Origin: Corynebacterium aquatimens
GTDB lineage: Bacteria > Actinomycetota > Actinomycetes > Mycobacteriales > Mycobacteriaceae
Length of the DNA: 64,000 bases
Reading direction: 5' to 3'
Assembly: GCF_030408395.1 (NCBI RefSeq)
Contig: NZ_CP046980.1
Location: 1,984,001 to 2,048,000, forward strand
The number at the start of each line of letters is the position of its first letter. Position 1 is the stretch's first letter. Shown here piece by piece: positions 52,683 through 61,648 of this stretch. The notes beneath the pieces were generated by a model. That model had not been told where the DNA came from and searched no databases. It was given only the letters and a program-made list of their open reading frames with translations. The position numbers and the translations under genes are program-made.

Positions 52683-53891
52683 TTAGTTTTCAGCTGCGCT
52701 GGCGAAACGCTCAACGATGGCGCCGTAGAGCCTGACGCCGACGTCGATTGCGCGCTCGTCTACAACGATCTCCCCTTGGTGCAAGTCAAACTTCTCCCCT
52801 GCCCCAGACCAGCAGCCGAGGCGCGCCATGGTCCCCGGCACGTGCTCGAGGTACCAGGAGAAGTCTTCGCCGCCCGACGACTGCGGCGCTTGCACAATCG
52901 CGTGCGGGTCAATGGAATGCCCAGCTTGGACCAACTCCGCCGTCGTAATGTCGTCGTTAAGCACGGGCGGCACCCCACGCAAATACGTGACCTCATACTC
53001 ACAGCCCGTGGGTTCAATGATGTTGCCGACGAGCTGGGTGATCAGCGGCTCGAGAGTACGCCACGTGGCCATGTCCGCGGTGCGAATCGTCCCGGAAACG
53101 TGGCCTTCTTTCGGAATGGCGTTTGGTGCGTAGCCTGCCTCGATCTGTCCGAAGACGAGCACCGTTCCCGTCCTGGGGTCAAGGCGGCGCGAGAGAAGAC
53201 CCGGCATGGTGGTGACCAGGCTGGAGAGTGCGTACACAACATCGGCGCTTAAGTGAGGGCGCGCGGTGTGGCCGCCAGGGCCAGTGACGTTGATGTGAAA
53301 AACGTCAGCCGCGGACGTGATCGCACCAGCGCGCACACCGATCTGCCCCACGCGCAGTTTCGGCTCGACGTGAGCGGTATAGATCGCCGCGACCCCCTCG
53401 AGTCCGCCCCAGCGAATGACATCCGGGGCCCCGCCGTCCATGACTTCCTCAGCCGGCTGGAAGATTACCCGAATCCCGTACGGCAGCGCCCCGTTCGCAT
53501 CGAGTTCCGCGAGCGCGCACGCTAACGCTAGGCAGATCGTGGTGTGAACGTCATGCCCGCACGCGTGGGACACCCCAGGGTTGAGTGAGGCGAATTCCAC
53601 GCCGGACGTTTCCGATACACGCAGTGCGTCAATGTCCGCGCGGAAGGCCAGCAGGCCGTTGGCAGTCTCAGCTTCGCTTTTGCCAATGTCCACGTATAGG
53701 CCAGTCTCCGGGAACAGATGCGGCTCAAGCCCACGGTCACGAAGGACATCAGCGATGAACTTCGTGGTTTCCACCTCTTCGTGCGAGACCTCAGGGTGGG
53801 AATGGATGTGCCGCCGCCACCCAATGACCTCATCGCGGTGAGCATGAAACCATTGGTCAATCTGGGAGGAAAGTCCTGGTAAAACGTGCAC
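52683..53891 (-). CDS. M20-family amidohydrolase
   Basis: 402 residues. The start (WRRHIHSHPEVSHEE) and metal-site motifs SHACGHDVHTTICLA and IFQPAEEVMDGGA define the M20D amidohydrolases that remove acyl or other groups from amino acids; the C-terminal block SSGGEDFSWYLEHVPG carries the last ligand. The substrate cannot be assigned (N-acyl amino acid, hippurate or related). Skin corynebacteria use relatives to release odour acids from N-acyl glutamine, a possible but unproven parallel. It lies between the prp operon and an XRE regulator on the same strand. Confidence 0.88.
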   Translation of the reverse strand: MHVLPGLSSQIDQWFHAHRDEVIGWRRHIHSHPEVSHEEVETTKFIADVLRDRGLEPHLFPETGLYVDIGKSEAETANGLLAFRADIDALRVSETSGVEFASLNPGVSHACGHDVHTTICLALACALAELDANGALPYGIRVIFQPAEEVMDGGAPDVIRWGGLEGVAAIYTAHVEPKLRVGQIGVRAGAITSAADVFHINVTGPGGHTARPHLSADVVYALSSLVTTMPGLLSRRLDPRTGTVLVFGQIEAGYAPNAIPKEGHVSGTIRTADMATWRTLEPLITQLVGNIIEPTGCEYEVTYLRGVPPVLNDDITTAELVQAGHSIDPHAIVQAPQSSGGEDFSWYLEHVPGTMARLGCWSGAGEKFDLHQGEIVVDERAIDVGVRLYGAIVERFASAAEN

Positions 53892-53914
53892 GCAGTTAGT
53901 CTACAACCACGGCT

Positions 53915-54211
53915 TTAGGCATCCACGAATGGCTTCAGATCACCCACGTCCTCCTTGGACATGGGCAGGAGCAGCGCCGGGGGCACGCGCAGGCCTTCAG
54001 CGAGACGAAAAAGCGTAGAGAGCGTTGGATCAGCCGACTTGTCGCTGTTGTATTGGTTCCGCTCCAGGTTGGAGATCAACGTTCGCGAAAGCCCGGTGAG
54101 CTCAGCTAGACGCATCTGGCTCAATCCACGCATCTGACGGATGGATCGAAGGCGCTCCGACAGGCTGAAGCCGTAACTTGCCCAGCTGGAGTTCGTTTTC
54201 AAAGCACCCAT
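53915..54211 (-). CDS. XRE-family helix-turn-helix regulator
   Basis: 98 residues. The HTH is LSERLRSIRQMRGLSQMRLAE... with the recognition helix in GLSRTLISNLERNQ. The C-terminus (LSTLFRLAEGLRVPPALLL) is the usual last helix of Cro/CI domains. It lies 23 bp upstream of the amidohydrolase gene on the same strand and could control it or its own unit. No effector domain is present. Confidence 0.85.
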   Translation of the reverse strand: MGALKTNSSWASYGFSLSERLRSIRQMRGLSQMRLAELTGLSRTLISNLERNQYNSDKSADPTLSTLFRLAEGLRVPPALLLPMSKEDVGDLKPFVDA

Positions 54212-54338
54212 CAGATTCCCCTTATTCTACTCTCATTCTTTTCTAAGCCTAGGGAAAGAATAGCCCCGCCCGAACTTCTTGTCCAGAGATAAAAAATTTT
54301 CGTGTTCGAGGGAACCTAGACACCTGTTTTTGAGTCCA

Positions 54339-54650
54339 ATGGATATGAACACTCAACATTTGAATCTGGATATCCAACAAGCCCTCGACAAGATCAACCA
54401 ACTTCGCACCGACGCTGTGAGCATCAGCCCACTGCCGCTGCACCTCATGGCCCCAACTGGACCGACGGGTGCCTTCGCGCTCGCGCTTGACGACGCAGCA
54501 GCTGCGGCCAACGACTACGCGAAGCAGTGCTGCGAAACCGTATTGGACATCGCTGACTCCATGGAGTCATTCACACACGAAGCCCAAGCGATCGATGAAG
54601 ACCTTGGTGCGGAACTTGACCGCTTCGACCGCAAGGGGCACATGGCATGA
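54339..54650 (+). CDS. Small helical protein, possible ESX-like secretion partner
   Basis: 103 residues from ATG 54339 (another ATG at 54345). It is almost wholly alpha-helical: NLDIQQALDKINQLRTDAV, a Pro/Gly turn (MAPTGPTGAFA), then a long helix ALDDAAAAANDYAKQCCETV and ESFTHEAQAIDEDLGAEL. Helix-turn-helix hairpins of ~100 residues resemble WXG100/EspC-type secretion substrates, but no WxG motif is seen. Its stop overlaps the NlpC/P60 gene by 4 bp, so the two are translated together. Role is inferred only. Confidence 0.6.
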   Translation: MDMNTQHLNLDIQQALDKINQLRTDAVSISPLPLHLMAPTGPTGAFALALDDAAAAANDYAKQCCETVLDIADSMESFTHEAQAIDEDLGAELDRFDRKGHMA

Positions 54651-55519
54651 ACCCACTAGCGATTCTGGGGTGCATCATGGCGGCCGCGCCCTCAGCAGTC
54701 CCAGCACTGGGCCTCCCAGCTACTCCGGCATTCGCCGCCGCTCCTCATCTTGCGCGGATGGTCGGAGCCGACCCACACCGCGTGACAACGGCTGCGCGCA
54801 ATATAGCCAGCGACCGCGGTGGAATTGAAGGGCTTTTCAACGAGGCGCGCCCCATCATCGCGCGTGCCGGAGCAGACATAGTGGGGATCGGTCGCGATTT
54901 CGCCACCCAGGCAGCGCAAGCATCGGCAGGGTTACTCAATCCATTCACCGCTATCGGTGCCGTGGCCAGCATTGCGGGAGCAGCCGGGGCGGCGCTCGCC
55001 CTCGTCGAAAAGCGATTGCTCCAGCTTGAAAAAGAGCTGCAGCCCCTGGTTGCGCGAGCACACAAATTGGCCGGCGAGATCCGCGCGAGACCGCACGACA
55101 AGGTTGCTAAATTCACCCCGACTGCGAAAACCACGCCGTCGCCCGCACCGCAACCGGCCAGTAACGCCCCGGGTAACACAACGGGCAAAGCCGCGGTGGA
55201 GGCGGCGAAAACGCAGTTGGGCAAGCCGTACGTGTGGGGCGGAAACTCGCCCAGCGGATTTGATTGTTCCGGGTTGACGTCGTGGGCCTACCGCCAAGCG
55301 GGCATGGAAATTCCCCGCATTGCGGCGAGCCAAGCGACCGGCACTCAGGTGCGCTACGAAGACCTCCAGCCGGGCGATCTTGTTGTGTGGACGGGGCACG
55401 TGGCCATGTACGCGGGCGACGGAATGATGATTGAGGCGGGAAGCCCAGTTCAAATGAGCCCGGTGCGCACGACCAACATGGGCATGGGATTTAAAGGTTT
55501 CTGGCGGCCGACCGGATGA
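54647..55519 (+). CDS. NlpC/P60-family cell-wall hydrolase
   Basis: 290 residues. The C-terminal NlpC/P60 domain (about residue 180 on) has the catalytic Cys in GFDCSGLTSWAYRQAG, the His in WTGHVAMYAGDGMM and the third polar residue soon after. These enzymes cut peptide bonds in peptidoglycan stems. The N-terminal ~150 residues are Ala-rich helices (VASIAGAAGAALALVEK) without a classical basic signal peptide, so export may depend on the co-encoded helical protein or another route. A Pro/Thr/Lys linker joins the two halves. Confidence 0.88.
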   Translation: MNPLAILGCIMAAAPSAVPALGLPATPAFAAAPHLARMVGADPHRVTTAARNIASDRGGIEGLFNEARPIIARAGADIVGIGRDFATQAAQASAGLLNPFTAIGAVASIAGAAGAALALVEKRLLQLEKELQPLVARAHKLAGEIRARPHDKVAKFTPTAKTTPSPAPQPASNAPGNTTGKAAVEAAKTQLGKPYVWGGNSPSGFDCSGLTSWAYRQAGMEIPRIAASQATGTQVRYEDLQPGDLVVWTGHVAMYAGDGMMIEAGSPVQMSPVRTTNMGMGFKGFWRPTG

Positions 55520-55558
55520 TACTGATGGTGTCTCCGGTGGCTGATAGGGTAAGCAGTC

Positions 55559-56797
55559 ATGACAACGCGCGCTATTTTGCCCGTCAAGATTTCATTGACT
55601 GACGGGGACTTCTACACCCTGTGGGCACCGACCTGGAAGGAACGGGGCACGCAATGGCAAGCCTTCCTCGGAGACGACCAGAACGTGCTCGGGTTCGAAA
55701 GCCCAGCGGAGCTCCTCCACTACATTGAGAACAACCGCACGCACGATTTGAGCGACCACCCGCAATGGGAGGCGTTCAACTCAGGCGGCGCTGACCGAGT
55801 CGTGCCGAGTGAGAAGCAGTACTACGACATCATTGGCGCACCCGCGTTCTTGGCGGGACGGCCGAGCCACGAGAATGTGTCAACGATCTCGCGGATCTTC
55901 CAGATCACCCGCTCCTTGGCTGAGGTCTCTTCTGCGCAGGAAGCGACGATCTTCTTCGCCTCCCACTCCGTCTTGAAGAACGTGCAGCGTGGGCACGAGC
56001 ACTACGCGGGGCCGGACGGGCTCGAAGAATGGTCCGGTGTCGGCCGCGCTGTTTTGACCAACTGGAAGTCAGTCGTGGAATCCCTGGATTCGGCCGTGCG
56101 CATCGTTGAGACTGACGCGGCGGATAAGGAAGCGCTTGCCTCCACGGAGAAACGCATCGCGGAAGCCACCGAGGCGCGCGACGCACGCTTGGCCGCAGAA
56201 AAAGAAAAAGCCGAGAAGGCAAAAGCAGAAGCTGATCCCTACGATCTTTCCGTGTGGGCAAAGGCGGGTATTGACCCAGTGAAGGTCACCGCGCAAGGCA
56301 AGAGCGCGTACACACTGCGCACCTACCTCGACGGCAAACCGGTCTTCTTGGGCAAATACGGAGAAATCTTCACCTTCCCCACCGGAAAGCACTTGGTCCG
56401 TTGGCTGCTTGAGCACGATGACCACGACCTAGCACGCGCTTCGACCTGGGAAGATCTAATGGTGTTGGCGAACGCCGGTGAGCTCGACGTGGAAGTCCAC
56501 CCCGACAACTCCTACTCGTTTGCCGGGATCACTGAGGACATTCGCAAGAGCGTGGATGCGGTGGACACGAAGCAAATGGGCAAGGCCTATGAGCTGCTCG
56601 CAGATGCCGCAGACTGGGCTGGGGATGACTCCTTGAACTCGTTCCTGCTTGCCAACCCGCGTTTCCAGGATTACCTCGCGTACATGCTCGGTTCCACGGA
56701 GGCAGCCGGCTACGTGCCTTCGGCCCCGTTCAATGACAAGGCGGACGCCTGGGCTGAGCTGGAAAACATGCTGATCAAACGATTCTCTAAGTTCTAA
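55559..56797 (+). CDS. Conserved hypothetical protein
   Basis: 412 residues, soluble, no signal peptide. It reads LPVKISLTDGDFYTLWAPTWKERGTQWQ, has a helical coiled-coil-like, Ala/Glu/Lys-rich middle (EKEKAEKAKAEADPYD, residues ~200-225) and two related halves: both contain a short beta segment followed by a helix of the type FLGKYGEIFTFPTGKHLV versus FLGDDQNVLGFESPAELL, suggesting an internal duplication. No known family is recognised. It ends on the dacB start (TAATG), suggesting coupling with wall synthesis. Confidence 0.75.
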   Translation: MTTRAILPVKISLTDGDFYTLWAPTWKERGTQWQAFLGDDQNVLGFESPAELLHYIENNRTHDLSDHPQWEAFNSGGADRVVPSEKQYYDIIGAPAFLAGRPSHENVSTISRIFQITRSLAEVSSAQEATIFFASHSVLKNVQRGHEHYAGPDGLEEWSGVGRAVLTNWKSVVESLDSAVRIVETDAADKEALASTEKRIAEATEARDARLAAEKEKAEKAKAEADPYDLSVWAKAGIDPVKVTAQGKSAYTLRTYLDGKPVFLGKYGEIFTFPTGKHLVRWLLEHDDHDLARASTWEDLMVLANAGELDVEVHPDNSYSFAGITEDIRKSVDAVDTKQMGKAYELLADAADWAGDDSLNSFLLANPRFQDYLAYMLGSTEAAGYVPSAPFNDKADAWAELENMLIKRFSKF

Positions 56798-58086
56798 TGA
56801 CACGGCGCATCCAAACCTTCGCTCTAGCGGCCCTGACGTCGCTCACAGCACTGTGCATCACGCCGGCGCCAGCGAGCGCCCAGCAGCTGGGGAACCAATT
56901 GAACAATCCGTCTCTGCCGGTGTTCACCCCGGCGCCGACGACGGAGTCCATGCCCCCGGCACGCACCGAAGTTCCGAATACGGATTCGTGTCCGAACGCG
57001 ACGTTCCCGCCGCCGCCGGTCGATGAGTCTGAGGCAGTTGCACCCGGTTCTCCCACGCCCTCTCCCCTGCCGGTTACGTACAGCGGGCCGTGCGGCGTGA
57101 CCGCGCCGGACAACTACAAGGTCGACGAGTCTGTCTTGGCGTCGTCCTGGCTGGTTGCTGACATTGACTCGGGCGAGGTCATCGCGATGAAGGATCCCCA
57201 CGGGCGCTACCGCCCCGCTTCCATCATCAAGGTATTGCTCGCGCTCGTGACCATCGACGAACTTCCTTTGGATAAGAAGATCACGGTGAGCGAAGAATCA
57301 GCGATGCAAGAAGGCTCCGCCGCGGGCATCGGGCCCGGTGGCGTGTACACCGTAAATGATCTCTTGCACGGCCTGCTCATGGTGTCTGGCAATGACTGTG
57401 CTCACGCATTAGCCCAGGCTCTTGGCGGCGATGAAGCAGCGCTGCGCAAGATCAACGACATGGCAGCAAAGCTGGGGATGAAGGACACCCGTGCGGCGAC
57501 CTACTCTGGCTTGGATTCCGCGGGGATGTCCAGCTCCGCGTGGGACATGGGACTTGCTTATCGACGGGCCTACGGTAACGATACGTTCACCAAAATCATT
57601 AGAACTAGGGAGTACGAGCTCCCTGGTTGGGGGCAGTATGAGCCCTACGTGATGGCGAATGACAACAAGCTGTTGGCCGAGGATCCTGACGGAATCGGTG
57701 GCAAGACGGGCTTTACCGATGATGCCGGACACACCTTCGTGGGTGCCCTGGACCGTAACGGGCACCGCATCATGGCGATTCTGCTGGACACGACCGTGGA
57801 CCGTGGCCGCGCATGGGAGCAAGGGCAAAAGCTCATTCATGAGGCCTACCGGATGCCGAAGGGCACCCATGTTGCCACGTTGTCGACTGATACCGAGAAG
57901 TCGGTCGGCGCGGATACAAACGCCGACGGCACGACTCGGTCGGACCGGAGCCGTGCCGCTGGGGAAAGTGGAACCAGTTGGGCTGGCATTTGGGCCGTAA
58001 CGGGAGTGCTGCTGTCAGCCCTCGCCGGTACGGTGATTAGTTTTGCTACTTCCGGGCGAGCAAGGAAATCACGGCAACAGCCGTAG
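56797..58086 (+). CDS. dacB: D-alanyl-D-alanine carboxypeptidase (S11, PBP5/6-like)
   Basis: 429 residues. Signal peptide MTRRIQTFALAALTSLTAL ending ASA, a Pro-rich linker, then the penicilloyl-serine transferase motifs: SIIK in RPASIIKVLLA (SxxK), SGN in LLMVSGNDCAHAL and KTG in GGKTGFTDDAGH. A single C-terminal membrane helix (IWAVTGVLLSALAGTVI) anchors it with a short basic tail. It trims the terminal D-Ala of stem peptides and so limits cross-linking. The end overlaps the convergent yihY-like gene by 41 bp. Confidence 0.93.
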   Translation: MTRRIQTFALAALTSLTALCITPAPASAQQLGNQLNNPSLPVFTPAPTTESMPPARTEVPNTDSCPNATFPPPPVDESEAVAPGSPTPSPLPVTYSGPCGVTAPDNYKVDESVLASSWLVADIDSGEVIAMKDPHGRYRPASIIKVLLALVTIDELPLDKKITVSEESAMQEGSAAGIGPGGVYTVNDLLHGLLMVSGNDCAHALAQALGGDEAALRKINDMAAKLGMKDTRAATYSGLDSAGMSSSAWDMGLAYRRAYGNDTFTKIIRTREYELPGWGQYEPYVMANDNKLLAEDPDGIGGKTGFTDDAGHTFVGALDRNGHRIMAILLDTTVDRGRAWEQGQKLIHEAYRMPKGTHVATLSTDTEKSVGADTNADGTTRSDRSRAAGESGTSWAGIWAVTGVLLSALAGTVISFATSGRARKSRQQP

Positions 58087-59140
58087 CACCCACCGCGGCA
58101 CCAATGCCGAGGGCCTTACCCGCATCCGGCTGACCGGAGTTGGCGGCGACGCCCTCACGGATGTTGATGATCGCCGGTTCCGGCGTCTTCGACGGCGCCG
58201 CAGCCAGTGACTCTTCCGTCGTCGCTGTCCATGCCGAGATGTAGAGCACCACGCGCCACACCAGGTAGAGCACCACCATCAGGGCGATGATCGGGCCGAA
58301 GATCGCACCGGCTGGGTTGCCGGTGGCAGAGCCGATGATCACGGAGGCAAACTGCTTGATCAACTCGAACGCGACCGCGCCGAGCAAAGCACCCTTCAAA
58401 CCGGACTTGATCGGGACCTTCGTGCGGGGCATGAAGATGATCAACCACGCCATGACGAGGAAGTTGGCAAAGATACCAATCGCTAAGGCAACCACCCACA
58501 CGATTGCACGCGCCCCCGGGAACGTGTCTAGGTCAAACCGCGCCATGAGCTCCGTCGTTAAGCTTGATGAGCCCACCGCTGTAACAGCGAACGCGAGAAT
58601 GAACAGCACGATAAGGCCGATAAGCGCGACCAGATCCCACAGCTTCTTGGTCACGAAGTTGCCGCCCTCATTGGCATCGAGCGACCACATCGCACCGATA
58701 CCAATGCGCAGGTTGTTCATCCAGCCGAGACCCGACCACAGCGTGGTCAGCAAACCAACACCGGCGACAGCACCGCGCTGCGCAATCGCCGAGTCAATCA
58801 CCTTCGTGACTGCCTCGCCTGCGTCACCGCCGAGTTGGTCACGCAGTTGCTGAGTGATCTGCTCCATCAGGTCCGGGCGCGCGGCCAGGAAGAAACCAAG
58901 GCCAGCGAACAGCAACATCGCCAGCGGGAAGAGGGCCAGAACAGAGAAGTACGTAATACCAGCGGCGAACTGGTTACCACCTTCCGTTGCGAACCGATCC
59001 TGCATGCGCATCAGGTGGCCGACCGCTGGGGCCTTCTCGTTGACCTTCTCCATCGCGTCGTTGCTCTTTTGGTCAGCGTTCGCGCGTTCAATTCCTTGGT
59101 AGTCCACGCGATCCTTGCGCGGGGAAGTAGCGGTGGCCAT
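58046..59140 (-). CDS. YihY/BrkB-family inner membrane protein
   Basis: 364 residues with six or more membrane spans. Family marks: ATEGGNQFAAGITYFSVLALFPLAML near the first helix, LWSGLGWMNNLRIGIGAMW, and PRTKVPIKSGLKGALLGAVAFEL. The family is widely annotated as YihY/virulence factor BrkB; the transport substrate is unknown. The cytoplasmic N-terminus (about 50 residues) is charged. It shares a 41-bp convergent overlap with dacB and follows trpS by 43 bp on the same strand. Confidence 0.9.
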   Translation of the reverse strand: MATATSPRKDRVDYQGIERANADQKSNDAMEKVNEKAPAVGHLMRMQDRFATEGGNQFAAGITYFSVLALFPLAMLLFAGLGFFLAARPDLMEQITQQLRDQLGGDAGEAVTKVIDSAIAQRGAVAGVGLLTTLWSGLGWMNNLRIGIGAMWSLDANEGGNFVTKKLWDLVALIGLIVLFILAFAVTAVGSSSLTTELMARFDLDTFPGARAIVWVVALAIGIFANFLVMAWLIIFMPRTKVPIKSGLKGALLGAVAFELIKQFASVIIGSATGNPAGAIFGPIIALMVVLYLVWRVVLYISAWTATTEESLAAAPSKTPEPAIINIREGVAANSGQPDAGKALGIGAAVGATAVAVISLLARK

Positions 59141-59183
59141 TGGGGTCCTTACTATCTAAGCCAGCATTCGTTTCGCTACTACC

Positions 59184-60245
<1,062 letters not shown>

Positions 60246-60265
60246 CCCGCTGGTAGGTTGAAGAC

Positions 60266-60559
60266 ATGACCGCGATACCTGTACCGCAGGGCCAGCCCGA
60301 CGCTGTCCGCCACATTCCCCAGCGAGAACTACGCAACGACAGCAGTCGTGTGCTGCGCGAAGTCGCGGACGGAGCCGAATTCATCATCACAACAAGAGGG
60401 ACGCCTGTTGCTCGACTCAGCCCTATCGGCCTACCTGCGTACAGCCAACTAACGTATTCCCCTCCATCGAGGCCGCAGACCTTCAGCACGGAAGGATTGG
60501 ATGTTGCTGATGATTCAGTCCGCGAATTTTACCGGGATTACAGGGACGACAGGTTCTAG
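60266..60559 (+). CDS. Phd/YefM-type antitoxin (orphan)
   Basis: 97 residues with AGGTTGAAG before the ATG. The N-terminal Phd fold reads IPQRELRNDSSRVLREVADGAEFII followed by TTRGTPVARLSPI, the usual antitoxin core; the C-terminal tail (DDSVREFYRDYRDDRF) is the toxin-wrapping part. It should neutralise a PIN-domain (VapC-like) or similar toxin. The expected toxin gene downstream is only a ~110-bp stub. The antitoxin therefore may be maintained for other reasons or be in decay itself. Confidence 0.88.
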   Translation: MTAIPVPQGQPDAVRHIPQRELRNDSSRVLREVADGAEFIITTRGTPVARLSPIGLPAYSQLTYSPPSRPQTFSTEGLDVADDSVREFYRDYRDDRF

Positions 60560-60562
60560 ATC

Positions 60563-60676
60563 ACCATGCAGCGGTCGAACTTAGGACCATCGATTTCGCA
60601 ACGGTGGTATTTGCATACGTCGGCAGCCATCGCCCGCGAAATGGGAATGGAGGTTCTAACGCCGGGCGATCCTTAA
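60563..60676 (+). pseudogene. Decayed stub of a PIN-domain toxin
   Basis: Immediately after the antitoxin, one frame reads ELRTIDFATVV, reminiscent of the LRALDALHLAT region of VapC toxins, and a second frame reads AIAREMGMEVLTPGDP, typical of the VapC C-terminus (A-A-R-x-L-G-x-x-V-L-x-P). The two fragments are joined out of frame and the first ~100 residues of a toxin, with the catalytic N-terminus, are missing. The stub ends overlapping the xth stop. The identification is from pattern and context. Confidence 0.5.
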
Positions 60677-61578
60677 GCGTATTCGACGAGCAGCGGGGCG
60701 TGGTCCGACCAACGCAGCTCAACTGCATCGGCCTTCTCCACCCACGTCTTTAGCGCGCGCTCGAGCATGTTCGCGGTGGCGATCTGGTAATCGATGCGCC
60801 AACCCGCGTCATTATTAAAGGCCTGTCCGCGGAACGTCCACCACGTGTAGGGGGCGTCGGTGGGTTGAAGGCGCCGGGCAACGTCGAACCACCGCGGCTC
60901 ATCGCACGAGACTCGCAGAGTCTCATTGGCGTACTCGACGGCTCCGAAGTAGCCTTTTTCCGCTTTCATCTCAAGGTCCTGGGCTTCCTCATCCGGGTAG
61001 CAGCCAAGCAGCGAATCCATGAAGGCACGTTCCGCTGGCAAAAAGCCAGAAGACTTGTGGTTCGTCTTCCAGTTCTTGAGATCCTCACGGCGGTGACAAA
61101 TATTCCAGTCGCCGCAAATCAGCATGTCGCGGTACTCATAGGGCCAGCTGCAGAGAAGCTCCTCGAAGGAATCTAGGAAGGCGTACTTCTCATCCTGTTT
61201 GTCCGTCCCGGTTGAACCAGAGGGAAGGTACAACGATGCCACACGGGTTCCGTCGTCAAGCGTGCCCGCGATGAAACGCCCAGAATCTTCGAAGCCAGGG
61301 ATGCCGATGGTGACGTCGGCAAGCGGCGTGCGCGATGCGATGGCGACCCCGGCGCGACCCTTAGCGGCGGCCGGCGCGGTGTAAAGGTGCCAGCCGGCGT
61401 CGATGATGGGCGCGAGCGCGGCGGCCGCCTGCTTCTCGTCCGCGCGCACCTCCTGCATGAGAACGACGTCCGCGGGGGTGGCCTTGAACCACTCGAGCAT
61501 GCCCAGGTTGTTTTCGTTGCGGACCTTGGTGGCAGCGCGAATGCCATTGACATTGACGGAGGCGACGGTAAGGCTCAT
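60673..61578 (-). CDS. xthA: Exodeoxyribonuclease III / AP endonuclease
   Basis: 301 residues. Exo III family marks: VASVNVNGIRAA, VLMQEVRADEKQ with the metal Glu, LICGDWNICHR, and the C-terminal WSDHAPLLVEYA with the catalytic His. It incises at abasic sites in base-excision repair. Length is slightly above the usual 260-280. It is divergent from icd, with a 70-bp gap. Confidence 0.94.
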   Translation of the reverse strand: MSLTVASVNVNGIRAATKVRNENNLGMLEWFKATPADVVLMQEVRADEKQAAAALAPIIDAGWHLYTAPAAAKGRAGVAIASRTPLADVTIGIPGFEDSGRFIAGTLDDGTRVASLYLPSGSTGTDKQDEKYAFLDSFEELLCSWPYEYRDMLICGDWNICHRREDLKNWKTNHKSSGFLPAERAFMDSLLGCYPDEEAQDLEMKAEKGYFGAVEYANETLRVSCDEPRWFDVARRLQPTDAPYTWWTFRGQAFNNDAGWRIDYQIATANMLERALKTWVEKADAVELRWSDHAPLLVEYA

Positions 61579-61648
61579 GGGGCCTACCCTACTGATCCCT
61601 TAACGCTGCCTGAGCGCCGGAGGGGGTTGAGGAGTAGTCTGGTGAACC

